The notes: generated from the letters alone by a model not told the origin. A stretch of DNA of 64,000 nucleotides from Microbacterium sp. p3-SID336 (GCF_025143365.1 NZ_JALXPE010000013.1:1-64000), one strand, 5' to 3'; shown: positions 9,401 through 17,014, numbered from the stretch's first letter. Numbers and translations: made by a program.

Positions 9401-12113
9401 CTCCATCGTCCTCCGTGACTACAGCGATGCGGGCGACTACCTCTCGCTGCCCGGCATGGCGGCAAGCTTCGAGCCGCGCCCGCACCAGCGGGCCGCGGTC
9501 GCCCGCATGATCGCCGAGCCCTCGGCCGGTCTGTTCCATGAGGTCGGTGCCGGCAAGACGGCCGAGATGGTGATGGGCGCGATGGAGATGCGCCGCATGG
9601 GCCTGATCGCCAAGCCCGTCGTCGTCGTGCCGAATCACATGCTTGAGCAGGTCGGCCGGGAGTGGTTGCAGATCTACCCGCAGGCCCGCATCCTCGCCGT
9701 CTCCAGCGGTGACCTGACTGCGGACAAGCGCCGCACCTTCGTCGCCCGCGCCGCAGCGAACGAGTGGGATGCCGTGATCTTGACGCAGGGCGCGTTCGCG
9801 AAGATCCCGCTGCGCACCGAGACCCAGCAGGCATACATCCGCTCGCAGGTCGATGACGTCAAGGAAGTGCTCGACCAGGCCGAGGGCGAGGACCGGATGA
9901 GCGTTAAGCGCATCCAGCGCAAGCTCCTGGCCCTGGAGAACAAGCTCAAAGAACGCACCGACACCTCCCGCGACGTCGGCGTCTGCTTCGAGGACACCGG
10001 CATCGACTACGTGATCGTCGACGAGATGCACATGTACAAGAACCTCGCCACAGAGTCCAACATCCGCGACGCCTCGATCGAGGGCTCCGACCGGGCGACC
10101 GACCTGCACATGAAGCTTGAGTACCTGCGCTCACAGGGCCGGGAGCGAGTCGTCACCGGCGCGACCGCGACCCCGATCTCCAACTCGATCACCGAGGCAT
10201 ACGTCATGCAGCGTTACCTGCGCCCAGACCTACTCGACGCGGCCGGAATCGGTGCGTTTGACGCTTGGGCGGCGACGTTCGGGCAGACCGTCACGCAGAT
10301 GGAGATGGCCCCGACCGGAAACAACACGTTCCGCATGAAGACCCGCTTCGCGAAGTTTTCGAACGTGCCGGAGATGCTCAAGATGTGGTCGATCTTCGCC
10401 GACGTGAAGACCGCCGAAGACCTGCAACTGCCGACCCCGGACCTCGTTGCCCGCGACGACGGGCAGCGGGTGCCGGCGACCGTGCCGGTACAGCCGACCG
10501 TGGAGCTCGAACGGTTCATCGAGCACCTGGGGGCGCGGGCGGAGAAGATCGCCGCGAAGGCGGTTCCGCCCACCGAGGACAACATGCTCAACGTGTCCAC
10601 CGATGGGCGGAAGGCCGCGCTGGACATTCGCATGATCGTCCCGAACCGGCCCTCCGGCCCGACGAAGATCGACGCGGCCGCGGACGCGATCCACCGGGTA
10701 TGGGAGCGCACGCGCGACAACGAGTACCTCGACGTCATCACCGGGCAGCCCTCGCCGGTACGCGGGGCGTTGCAGCTGGTGTTCTCCGACATCGGGACGC
10801 CGAACCCCGATCGCTGGAACGCCTACGACGAGTTGCACGCCCAGCTCGTGATGCGCGGGATGCCGGGCGAGGCGATCCGGTTCATGCACGAGGCCAAGAC
10901 CGACACGGACAAGGCGCGGCTGTTTGCCGCCGCGCGCGCCGGGCACATCGCCGTGCTGCTCGGCTCCACGGAGAAGATGGGCGTCGGCACCAACGTCCAG
11001 GCCCGCGCCGTCGCGCTTTACCACCTGGACTGCCCGTGGCGTCCCTCGGACATCGCCCAGCGCGAGGGCCGGATCATGCGGCAGGGCAACCAGAACGCGG
11101 AGGTCGCCATCGTCCGGTTCGTGACGGAGCGCTCCTTCGACTCCTACATGTGGCAGGGCGTCGAGCGGAAGGCGACGTTCATCGCCCAGCTCATGCGTGG
11201 CCGGCTCGACACCCGCGAGATCGAGGAGATCGACTCCTCGGCTCTGTCCGCCGCGGAAGCGAAGGCGATCAGCTCCGGCAACCCCCTGCTGCTGGAGCAC
11301 TCCACGATCCAGAACGAGGTTACTAGGCTCCGTCGGCTGGAACGTGCCTATCACCGTAACGAGTCGATGCTGATCCACAGCCGTGACCGCGCCCGCGGCG
11401 ACGCACGCCGCGCCGGGAACGATATCGAGCATCTGGAGGCGGCGCTGCCCCGCATCCGAGAGACCTCCGGCGAGAACTTCCGTATCGAGCTGCGCGGCAC
11501 GCACTACGACTCGCGGGTCGATGCCGCGCACGCGCTCGCCCGGTGGGCGCACGACTCGGACCTGAAGTGGGCGCCGAAGTACGCGACCCGCGACTACGGC
11601 GTCATCGGGCGCATCAGCGGATTCGACGTCCACCTGAGCACGCTGCCGATGCTCGGCGATCTGCTCATGGAGGTCACGCTCGACGGCGTGCCCCGCAGCG
11701 GCTTCACGATCTCCCGCGACATCTTCCTCGAGGGTGGTGTCGGCGTGATTCAGCGCATCGAGAACCGCGTCTCGGGCATCCCCACCCTGCTCGGGCACGC
11801 CCGCGATGACCTCGCCGTCGCCGAGCAGACCATCGCCGAGACCGAGGAACGCATTGGTCAACCGTTCCGGTACGTGCGCGCCCTGGCCGAGTCGGAGGCG
11901 GACCTGGCCCGTGTCGAGGCGCAGCTCGCCGCGATGCAGGACGGCGGCGACCTGCCGCCTGCCGTCGAGGAGGCCCGGATCACTGTGGAGTCCGTCCGAG
12001 CGCACCGTCCCGCGCTCGGTGTGCGAGCCGACCCCGACCGCACTGTGGCCGACCTCGCCGTCGCCGAGCGTTCGACGGCGCCGCTGCGCGAAGGACCGCA
12101 GTTCGGCCTCTGA
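6435..12113 (+). CDS. Giant N6-adenine methyltransferase / SNF2-DEAD box helicase
   Basis: 1892 residues from ATG 6435 (GGAGGTGG 5 nt upstream; TTG 6432 is a less likely start). The N-terminus carries GQLAFDLWGL. A methyltransferase domain shows an AdoMet motif (VLEPGSGAGTF, about residue 345) and an NPPF-like motif (GNVPFAG, about 406). The helicase core has Walker A HEVGAGKTAEM (about 1035), a DEAH-like DEMH box (about 1196), and motif VI AQREGRIMRQGNQN (about 1542). A charged C-terminal region follows. Such DarB/LlaJI-like fusions in mobile elements are thought to act in antirestriction or DNA modification during transfer; that role is inferred. Residues about 50-222 are Gly/Pro/Arg low complexity with atypical codons, because another gene occupies this DNA in a different frame. 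Confidence 0.85.
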   Translation: MAARRNRDPHPGQLAFDLWGLDEQTADESLAGALASDTPEDTAGEEQADEQVRGSGQSTLGEDGPEPAEGAGEPGGVLHEPGPGSAGASVGPDSNTGWDAIFGAELLAGDRPASDGPADRGGGRDGTTGVDRRPGAAAGAGPRGVGADPALGREPRDLGRTDAGLPGLDALDGGAGADGERLGGAGGLPRGPGSDRAAAGLPTGEPGRAAGGGDDPFPTRTELAAPSRFVPASQDDLAPSGPKARFQANTAAIRLARTLAAEERPATGEEQQVLARWSSWGAIPDVFDATKDGWDAERAELRGLLDETDWDAAARTTINAHYTDPLIVRQMWRAMSALGFTGGSVLEPGSGAGTFIGLAPGSAQMTGVELDPVTAAISQGLYPHATIRAESFADTRLPEGHFDAAIGNVPFAGVVLHDPVHNGTKQTMHNHFILKSLRLTRPGGLVAVLTSHYTMDAQNPGARREMNALADLVGAIRLPTGAHRRAAGTEVLTDLLIFRRREDGRPPADDLWETVTPVSIDGRLVKINAYFDHRPERMLGAVGVQQGMYGADTLTVTGNLAELESTLALAVDEIVFAGRRLGLMMSERTAAQQSRRAAFTPSAPTVWDGSIVPVDGGEFATVASGALEPLAVPKSAATELRALLGLRDRATTLLTLESATVDDTIEVIEARAALRRDYQKYLGKYGPLNRYTLRPTGRQNPAGEDTYARIVPTPIRLLRSDPFGPLVIALEQFDDTEQTATPAAIMTRRVVAPRPEVQGVETPADAIAVSLDRTGGIDLTLIADLLGMPEHEARSALAGMVFTDPVGGELVHAPAYLSGDVRGKLESAKARAADEPAFQANVDALAAVLPPALGVEDITARLGAVWISERIHEDFLNAILKTSDVRVENALPGMWEVRGGRVGVLSTSEWGTERRPAPDIAQAVMEQKTLLVYDEVEDVGGKIRRVLNPIETTAAQEKADLIQERFGEWVWEDPARAAALVEEYNRRFNSIVLRDYSDAGDYLSLPGMAASFEPRPHQRAAVARMIAEPSAGLFHEVGAGKTAEMVMGAMEMRRMGLIAKPVVVVPNHMLEQVGREWLQIYPQARILAVSSGDLTADKRRTFVARAAANEWDAVILTQGAFAKIPLRTETQQAYIRSQVDDVKEVLDQAEGEDRMSVKRIQRKLLALENKLKERTDTSRDVGVCFEDTGIDYVIVDEMHMYKNLATESNIRDASIEGSDRATDLHMKLEYLRSQGRERVVTGATATPISNSITEAYVMQRYLRPDLLDAAGIGAFDAWAATFGQTVTQMEMAPTGNNTFRMKTRFAKFSNVPEMLKMWSIFADVKTAEDLQLPTPDLVARDDGQRVPATVPVQPTVELERFIEHLGARAEKIAAKAVPPTEDNMLNVSTDGRKAALDIRMIVPNRPSGPTKIDAAADAIHRVWERTRDNEYLDVITGQPSPVRGALQLVFSDIGTPNPDRWNAYDELHAQLVMRGMPGEAIRFMHEAKTDTDKARLFAAARAGHIAVLLGSTEKMGVGTNVQARAVALYHLDCPWRPSDIAQREGRIMRQGNQNAEVAIVRFVTERSFDSYMWQGVERKATFIAQLMRGRLDTREIEEIDSSALSAAEAKAISSGNPLLLEHSTIQNEVTRLRRLERAYHRNESMLIHSRDRARGDARRAGNDIEHLEAALPRIRETSGENFRIELRGTHYDSRVDAAHALARWAHDSDLKWAPKYATRDYGVIGRISGFDVHLSTLPMLGDLLMEVTLDGVPRSGFTISRDIFLEGGVGVIQRIENRVSGIPTLLGHARDDLAVAEQTIAETEERIGQPFRYVRALAESEADLARVEAQLAAMQDGGDLPPAVEEARITVESVRAHRPALGVRADPDRTVADLAVAERSTAPLREGPQFGL
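6580..7104 (+). CDS. Hypothetical protein nested inside the helicase ORF in another frame
   Basis: 174 residues from ATG 6580 to TAG 7104, wholly inside the helicase ORF but in the -1 frame relative to it. GGGGAGG at 6564-6570 lies 9 nt before the ATG. The product looks like a normal soluble helical protein (MNKYAAAARAHWERTAPSRL, LQEIARLVTARRIAEEVV, MANDWAVPVAFLEGLV) with balanced composition. Third codon positions are mostly G/C here, whereas the helicase frame over the same bases is full of GGA, GCA, CGA and CCT codons. This indicates that selection acts mainly on the nested frame. No family recognised. The segment MPSTVELEQMANDWAVPVAF hints at a helix-turn-helix-like fold, which is weak inference. 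Confidence 0.75.
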   Translation: MNKYAAAARAHWERTAPSRLKALENPEEFFTNLGLEVQAQVSDLTAILAGTRSSEQNYLQEIARLVTARRIAEEVVMAQLVWIGDPELPLEQAREEWEQTRPSDENLVTWAERMQDSPDLMPSTVELEQMANDWAVPVAFLEGLVATEPPLDYLRENQAVLQEAATIRFLRELS

Positions 12114-12122
12114 GGTCGAGTC

Positions 12123-12569
12123 TCAGAACAGGGTCGGCGCGTCAGGGCCAGCGGCGGGGGGACGTGTCCCGAACGAAGACGACGGCGCCAGCCGCCGCGC
12201 CGCGGGCGCCTGCTCGGCCTGGGGCATGAGGCGGATCGCCAGGATGGCCTTGACGTCGCTCCACAGGTCCGGGCGGTCCAGGTGCGCGTCCTTCTGGCAG
12301 TCGCTGGCCAGGTCGCTCAGGAACCGCTCACGGCGGGCAGGCGTCGACATCTGCTCGTCGTAGAAGCCGTGAATGTCGTAGTGCGCGATGAACCCGAAGT
12401 AGCCGTGCGTGGAGAGCCCCAGATACAGCGGGCGCGTGAACCGTTCACGGGGGAAGTCGTCGGCGATGAAGCGCAGCAGGGAGTTCACGAACCGCGCCTT
12501 GCGCTCCGGCGTGCCCGAGTCCCAGCCCGAGTCGACGAACTGCTCCGGCCGATATCGAGGGGTCGCCAT
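12123..12569 (-). CDS. Hypothetical ICE protein
   Basis: 148 residues from ATG 12569 on the minus strand, convergent with the helicase (9 nt between the two stops). The sequence is well formed: KARFVNSLLRFIADDFPRER, YLGLSTHGYFGFIAHYDIHG, then a helical stretch RFLSDLASDCQKDAHL and a disordered Pro/Ser-rich tail. I recognise no named family. It lies between the transfer genes and the recombinase genes on the recombinase strand, which is typical cargo or accessory space in such elements. Confidence 0.65.
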   Translation of the reverse strand: MATPRYRPEQFVDSGWDSGTPERKARFVNSLLRFIADDFPRERFTRPLYLGLSTHGYFGFIAHYDIHGFYDEQMSTPARRERFLSDLASDCQKDAHLDRPDLWSDVKAILAIRLMPQAEQAPAARRLAPSSSFGTRPPAAGPDAPTLF

Positions 12570-12661
12570 GATGCTGCTCCGCTTCTTCGCCGCGGGCAGG
12601 CGCCCGCACCACGAAGGTGCGCGCCGCCGTGGGGTCGGGGCGATGCGCGTACCTGTGCATC

Positions 12662-12841
12662 ATGGGCAGCACAAGCGCAGAGCACGCCACCCGCGGCGAT
12701 CTCGCGAAGGACGCGCTCCCGCCCAACTTCGATGTGTTGGCCTGGACGCGAGAGGCATGCGAGGCGTCAGGGGTGCCGTTCGCCGTCGAAGACCCGGTGG
12801 CGCTGGGCCGGCTTCGCGCGCTCATGGAGCATCCGGCCTGA
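12662..12841 (+). CDS. Small hypothetical protein
   Basis: 59 residues from ATG 12662 (MGSTSAEHATRGDLAKDALP, then LAWTREACEASGVPF and RLRALMEHPA). The frame is open further upstream, but the preceding residues look non-coding. No clear ribosome-binding site precedes it. It has a natural composition (helical, acidic) and sits alone between two minus-strand genes. It resembles the short orphan proteins often found beside ICE integrases. Function unknown; it could be a small regulator, which is a guess from size and position. Confidence 0.45.
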   Translation: MGSTSAEHATRGDLAKDALPPNFDVLAWTREACEASGVPFAVEDPVALGRLRALMEHPA

Positions 12842-12856
12842 CCCAGCATCCTCCCG

Positions 12857-14347
12857 TCATGCCTTGAAGGTGAGCTGCACCCGCTCGGGCCGGAAGCGCG
12901 AACCACCGTTCGCGTAGGGCTGCACGACGAGGCTGTCGATCAGCGCGGTCAGGATCGCGCGCTTCTGCGGCACAGTCCACTCGTGCTCCCAAGCGTGCCG
13001 CAGAGCCGCCTCATCGCCGATAGGGAGCCCTTTGAGGGCCGACCCGCGGTTTACCCTGCCGAGGGCCAGTTCCGCGTCGTGAACGGCGCTCTGGGCGGCG
13101 ACGCGACCGGCGTGGTACTCGCTGCGAGTCAGCATGCCCGCCCCGTAGTCGCGGGCGAGATCTTCCATCCGCTCGCGCGCGGCCATGATCCGTCCCATCG
13201 CTTCCGCGACTGCCCCGCCTGTCTCGGGAGTGTCGGCCGGAAGGGTGGTCACGGCCAGGCGTGCGATCACGGCTTCTCTGACAACAGCCTCGAGGCCGGA
13301 TGCACTGACCGACAGACCGCCTCTCTCGGGATGTCCTGGTACTGGCATGCAGCGGTAGTAGTTCCGCTTCGCATCGGATGGCCCGTGCTTGGCCTTGCCC
13401 GCGACGAGCCCGGAGCCGCACTTGCCGCACGTCGCGATCGCCGACAGCAGATTGATCGAAGATACTCCAACCCGGCGGTCGGGGTTGGAAAGCATGGCCC
13501 TGATGCGGGTTGTCTCTTCCGGCGTGATGATCGCCGGCCAGTTTCCCGGTCCGAGGATCTCTCGCCCGTTCGGGCCATCACCGCGCCGTCGCGTCGGCTC
13601 GTACGCTCGCTGCCCGCTGATCCGGGCGGAGACCAAGATGGACTTCACGGTGGTCGCGTGCCAGACGCCGAGCGTCTTCCCGGTCTTCGCCTGCGGTGCG
13701 GGGAACCCGGACTCATCGTTCAGCCACGCGGTGATCGAGCGCAGGGACTGGCCGGCGAGGAACCTGTCCGCCATCTCACGGACGACGGCGGCCTGCTCGG
13801 GGATGAGGACGCCGCCGGTGCCGTATCCGAACTTTGCTGCGCCGTGCCAGTCGCCACGTTCGGCCTTCTGCCGGTTCGCGCGGCGAATGCGGTCAGCCTT
13901 GTGTCCGGACTCGTAGGCCGCCATCGCGACGAGCTGTCGGGCCATCAGCCGACCCTCGTGGGTGTTCAAGTCGAACGCACCGCCCATGACCGCCTCAATG
14001 CGGATCGGATGCGTCTCCACGAGGTCGATCAAGTCCTCGAGCTCACGGGGTCGCCGGTAGAGGCGATCGACGTGCCACACGACGACCCGCGAAGGACCGA
14101 GCTTGATCCGGGCGAGCATTCGCGCGAAGTCCGGTCGCTTCTTGTCGAGGTAGGCGGACGTGTCGTTGTCCATGAAAACGTCGGGTTCGGCAACGTCCAG
14201 GCCCAGCCGGGCGCACAGCGAGAGGCAGTCGTCTCGCTGTCGCTCGACCCCGGCCTCCTCCCCGGTGCGGTCCTCGCTGATCCTCAGATAGACCAGCACC
14301 TGCTCCGTGATCGTCCCGGTGCTGCTCGTCGTTGCCCTAGAGAGCAT
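12857..14347 (-). CDS. Large serine recombinase (element integrase)
   Basis: 496 residues from ATG 14347. The N-terminal resolvase domain holds the catalytic serine in VLVYLRISEDR (S24) and conserved VVVWHVDRLYRR. A recombinase domain follows (GYGTGGVLIPEQAAVVREM, then LNDESGFPAP). A zinc-ribbon pair CGKCGSGL...YYRC and a C-terminal helical region complete the large serine integrase layout. It should catalyse integration and, with a directionality factor, excision between short attachment sites. It faces away from the tadA junction at 14644, about 300 nt off. Its start overlaps the small upstream recombinase-like gene by 11 nt, so the two are coupled. Confidence 0.93.
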   Translation of the reverse strand: MLSRATTSSTGTITEQVLVYLRISEDRTGEEAGVERQRDDCLSLCARLGLDVAEPDVFMDNDTSAYLDKKRPDFARMLARIKLGPSRVVVWHVDRLYRRPRELEDLIDLVETHPIRIEAVMGGAFDLNTHEGRLMARQLVAMAAYESGHKADRIRRANRQKAERGDWHGAAKFGYGTGGVLIPEQAAVVREMADRFLAGQSLRSITAWLNDESGFPAPQAKTGKTLGVWHATTVKSILVSARISGQRAYEPTRRRGDGPNGREILGPGNWPAIITPEETTRIRAMLSNPDRRVGVSSINLLSAIATCGKCGSGLVAGKAKHGPSDAKRNYYRCMPVPGHPERGGLSVSASGLEAVVREAVIARLAVTTLPADTPETGGAVAEAMGRIMAARERMEDLARDYGAGMLTRSEYHAGRVAAQSAVHDAELALGRVNRGSALKGLPIGDEAALRHAWEHEWTVPQKRAILTALIDSLVVQPYANGGSRFRPERVQLTFKA

Positions 14348-14597
14348 GACGACCGCCCCGATCGGAGCCCTGCCTCAAGGACACATCGAAGGGGCATCGC
14401 GCCAGTGCGCGAAGCACCTCCTTCGAGGACCGATCGACTGCCAGGCGGGTTGCCTGCAGCGCGGCTGCGACGACTAGGTTGTTCTCGCGGCAGTACCGCT
14501 CGATGGCTCGTCGCTGTGCTGTTGCATCCCCGCCAACGGCCCGCGCGCGGGCCACCCGCACGTACGCCACGACGTTCTTCTTGCGTTCGACATCCAT
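14337..14597 (-). CDS. Small resolvase-like protein lacking the catalytic serine
   Basis: 86 residues from ATG 14597, chosen because a perfect ribosome-binding site lies 8 nt upstream. Residues 9-45 match the start of a resolvase domain: VVAYVRVARARA followed by AQRRAIERYCRENNLVV. The active-site pattern YxRVS reads YVRVA, so the nucleophilic serine is replaced by alanine. The product ends before the rest of the catalytic domain. It overlaps the integrase start by 11 nt. It may be a remnant, a regulator, or a partner such as a directionality factor; the sequence alone cannot decide. Confidence 0.7.
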   Translation of the reverse strand: MDVERKKNVVAYVRVARARAVGGDATAQRRAIERYCRENNLVVAAALQATRLAVDRSSKEVLRALARCPFDVSLRQGSDRGGRHAL

Positions 14598-14600
14598 GCC

Positions 14601-14610
14601 GATCACCTCC
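14601..14610 (-). promoter_or_regulatory. Near-perfect Shine-Dalgarno of the recombinase operon
   Basis: On the minus strand these bases read GGAGGTGATC, fully complementary to the 16S rRNA 3' end region, 3 nt upstream of GGC-ATG... with 8 nt between GGAGG and ATG 14597. It fixes the start of the small resolvase-like gene and implies strong translation of the recombinase pair. It lies only about 35 nt from the host tadA sequence, so the promoter must be very close to, or across, the attachment junction. Confidence 0.7.
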
Positions 14611-14612
14611 AC

Positions 14613-14655
14613 TGACTAGGTGCGTCAGATGCACCAAGTGGAGAAGACCACCGTG
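14613..14655. other. Attachment junction of the ICE in tadA/cpaF
   Basis: Element DNA ends and tadA coding sequence resumes here. From 14644 the + strand reads AAG ACC ACC GTG CTC GGT, that is K-T-T-V-L-G of the P-loop. The residues before it (MRQMHQVE) do not match the GGTGSG expected just before KTT in TadA/CpaF. The crossover is therefore at or just before 14644, inside the Walker A codons. The exact core needs the other junction or an empty site. Confidence 0.75.
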
Positions 14656-15228
14656 CTCGGTGCGCTGCTCGCATCCTGCGCCGACACGCAGCGCATCGTC
14701 ACCGTGGAGGAGACGTTCGAGCTCGCGGTCAGCGGCCCTGATCTCGTGGCGCTGCAGGGGCGGCAGCCCAGCCTGGAGGGCACGGGCGAGATCACGCTGC
14801 GACGGCTCGTCAAGGAGGCGCTGCGGATGCGCCCGGACCGGCTGGTGGTCGGCGAGGTCCGTGACGCCGAGGCCCTCGACCTCGTACTGGCGCTCAACAC
14901 GGGCGTTCCCGGTGCGTGCACCGTGCATGCGAACAGCGCGGCGGAGGCGCTCGACAAGCTCTGCCTGCTTCCGCTGCTCGCCGGCCGCAACATCGACCGC
15001 GACTTCATCGCCCCCGCCCTCGCCACCGCGGTCGACCTGGTGGTGCACTGCGAGCGCGATCACGATGGCACGCGTCGGGTGCGAGAGGTGGTGGCGCCGA
15101 CCGGGGAGGTGCGCGACGGGCGCGTGCTCAGTAGGGTGCTGTTCGCCGCCGACACCGAGGGGGTGCGCGTGCCGGGCGGACTGTCCGCGGTTCCGCGCGC
15201 GCGGGCGATGGGCGGGCTCGCGTCGTGA
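14644..15228 (+). pseudogene. tadA: TadA/CpaF pilus assembly ATPase, 3' fragment interrupted by the ICE
   Basis: About 195 residues of the C-terminal half of a Tad secretion ATPase, starting in the middle of Walker A at KTTVLGALLA. It retains the Asp-box region (IVTVEETFELAV), Walker B (RMRPDRLVVGEVRDAEALDL) and the His-box/arm (NTGVPGACTVHANS), up to its normal stop. The N-terminal domain and the first P-loop glycines are missing, being displaced by the element. A GTG at 14620 in element DNA gives an open frame, but the product could not bind ATP normally. TGA overlaps the tadB start. Precise excision would restore the gene. Confidence 0.88.
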
Positions 15229-16082
15229 GCATCCTCCTCGGTGCGACGCTCGCCGCCGGCATCCTGCTCGCGGTCTCGCCCTGGCTCTGGCCGGCAGGGC
15301 GGCGCTCCTCCTCATCCAGGCCGCGGGGACGCACCATCCGTCTTGTGGAGGAGGCCGGATTCCCCGCGCATTCCTCGCGCACGCTGCTGCTGACCATCGT
15401 GATCGGCGCGGTCGTCGCGGCGGCCATCACCTGGCTGGTCACGGGGATCGGCGTGTTGGCGACCCTGGCCGCGGTCGCGGGCGGGGCGGCGCCGATCGCG
15501 TTCCTGCGCGGACGGCGACTCCGTCTGCGCCGGCTGCGTCGGCAGCTCTGGCCGGACGTGTGCGACCTCCTGATCGCGTCCATCCGCGTGGGGCTGTCGC
15601 TGCCCGACGCCGTCGCGACCCTCGCGGAGTCGGCCCCGCCCGCTCTGCGACCGGCCTTCGCGGTGTTCGCCAGGGACCTGCAGGGCAGCGGACGGTTCGA
15701 GGCGAGTCTCGACCGACTGAAGGACGCGCTCGCCGACCCGATCGGAGACCGCATCGTGGAGACACTGCGAATGGCCAGGCAGGTGGGCGGCACGGAGCTC
15801 ATCGGCGTGCTGCGTGCCCTGTCGGCGTCCGTGCGGGCCGATGCCGCTCTCCGCGGCGAGGTGGAGGCGCGGCAGTCGTGGATCCGCGGCGCCGCTGTGC
15901 TCGGAGCCGTCGCGCCGTGGGTCATCCTCGTCCTTCTGGTGCTGCGCCCCGAGGGTGCGAAGGCGTACGGAACCCCGGAGGGTGTGATGGTGATCTGCGC
16001 GGGTGCCGTCGTCTCGACTCTCGCGTTCCGGATCATGATCCGGATCGGCCGCCTTCCCGAGCCGCGGCGGTGGTTCGGTTGA
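15225..16082 (+). CDS. tadB: TadB-like pilus assembly membrane protein
   Basis: 285 residues from GTG 15225, overlapping the tadA stop by 4 nt. It is a T2SSF/GspF-type platform protein: an N-terminal membrane segment, a pair at about residues 43-85, then the cytosolic domain (LLIASIRVGLSLPDAVATLA, VFARDLQGSGRFEASL, ALSASVRADAALRGEVEARQ) and two C-terminal membrane segments. With TadC it forms the inner-membrane platform on which the TadA motor acts. The sequence is intact even though its motor gene is broken. Confidence 0.85.
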   Translation: MSILLGATLAAGILLAVSPWLWPAGRRSSSSRPRGRTIRLVEEAGFPAHSSRTLLLTIVIGAVVAAAITWLVTGIGVLATLAAVAGGAAPIAFLRGRRLRLRRLRRQLWPDVCDLLIASIRVGLSLPDAVATLAESAPPALRPAFAVFARDLQGSGRFEASLDRLKDALADPIGDRIVETLRMARQVGGTELIGVLRALSASVRADAALRGEVEARQSWIRGAAVLGAVAPWVILVLLVLRPEGAKAYGTPEGVMVICAGAVVSTLAFRIMIRIGRLPEPRRWFG

Positions 16083-17014
16083 GCGGCGTCACCGCCCTCG
16101 CCGTCGCCGTCCTCCTCGGCGGAGGGCTGGCCGTGGGCGTGCTCGGTGTCCTGACGGCGCTCCCGCGATGGCGAGCTGCGCCCCTCGCCCTGCGCATCGC
16201 CCCCTACGTCCGCGACGTCGTGGCGGACGATCTGCTCCCGCCCGAAGCTCTGCCCGCCGTCGGGGCACTGCCGGCGGGCAGCTCGGTCTGGGACCGCTTG
16301 CTCTGGACGTTCGAGCGGATGGTCGGAGGCGGCGAGACGCTGCGCTCGCGTCTCGCGCAGGCCGGCTCCGGTATCGGGACGGCGGCATTCCGCGGTCGGC
16401 AGCTCGCCTGGGGCCTCGGCGGGATCGTGACGGGAGCGCTCGCCGTGATCGCGCTCGTGCTGGCAGGACGCTGGTCGGTTCCGGTCGGTGTGATCCCCCT
16501 GCTGTGCGGTGCCCTCGCGGTCATCGGGTATGACATGCAGCTGTCCGCGCGGGTGAAGGCGCGGCGCGTCCGCCTCACGGATGAGCTGCCCACCACTCTG
16601 GAGTTCCTCGCGCTGTGCCTCTCCGCGGGAGAAGGCTTCCTGGATGCCGTGCGACGGGTGGCCGGTGTCGGCTCCGGTGAGCTCACCGGCGAACTGCGGC
16701 GCCTCGTGCTCGAGGTCGGCACCGGATCCACGACCGCGGACGCGCTCACGGCCATGGCGGCGCGGCTGCAGCTGCCCGGCCTGTCCCGTGCGGTGGATCA
16801 GATCGTGGCGGCGCTGGAGCACGGCGCACCACTCGCCGCAGTGCTCCATGCGCAGGCGGGGGATGCGCGGGAGGACGCCAAGCGCACGCTCATCGAGCAG
16901 GCGGGGCGCAAGGAGATCCTGATGCTGCTGCCGCTCGTGTTCCTGATCCTGCCGCTCTCGGTCGTCTTCGCCGTGTACCCCGGGCTGTTCATCCTCCGGC
17001 TCGGTATCGGCTGA
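16079..17014 (+). CDS. tadC: TadC-like pilus assembly membrane protein
   Basis: 311 residues from TTG 16079, whose TTGA overlaps the tadB stop; the overlap supports this rare start. It has an N-terminal membrane helix, a membrane pair near residues 105-155, a T2SSF domain (DELPTTLEFLALCLSAGEGF, LEHGAPLAAVLHAQAGDARE, KRTLIEQAGRKEILMLLPLV) and a C-terminal helix ending in FILRLGIG. Partner of TadB in the pilus platform. Length and layout are normal for the family. Confidence 0.85.
   Translation: MSGVTALAVAVLLGGGLAVGVLGVLTALPRWRAAPLALRIAPYVRDVVADDLLPPEALPAVGALPAGSSVWDRLLWTFERMVGGGETLRSRLAQAGSGIGTAAFRGRQLAWGLGGIVTGALAVIALVLAGRWSVPVGVIPLLCGALAVIGYDMQLSARVKARRVRLTDELPTTLEFLALCLSAGEGFLDAVRRVAGVGSGELTGELRRLVLEVGTGSTTADALTAMAARLQLPGLSRAVDQIVAALEHGAPLAAVLHAQAGDAREDAKRTLIEQAGRKEILMLLPLVFLILPLSVVFAVYPGLFILRLGIG

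Larger units (their letters stand above)
1..14643. mobile_element. Integrative and conjugative element, right-hand part
   Basis: A continuous block of conjugation and mobile-element genes: an SCO6880-family protein, VirB4-like ATPase, VirD4-like coupling protein, SSB, DUF4913 protein, methyltransferase-helicase and serine recombinase. It ends where an interrupted tadA/cpaF gene resumes. The recombinase pair sits at the extreme end and faces inward, as is usual for serine-integrase elements. The left end, relaxase and other attachment site are outside the window. ICE rather than plasmid or phage is inferred from the VirB4/VirD4 pair, the absence of phage structural genes and the integration into a host gene. 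Confidence 0.85.

Noticed and set aside
7101..10109. A 1002-codon open frame on the minus strand opposite the helicase, and similar long minus-strand frames elsewhere
   Set aside because: The product is His/Arg/Gly/Asp-rich without motifs and mirrors the coding strand. Such frames arise because high-GC third positions rarely give stops on the other strand.
12983..16078. Long + strand frame running from inside the integrase region into tadC
   Set aside because: Only the part from TTG 16079 reads as a protein family; the upstream part is the antisense of the integrase and a shifted frame of tadA/tadB.
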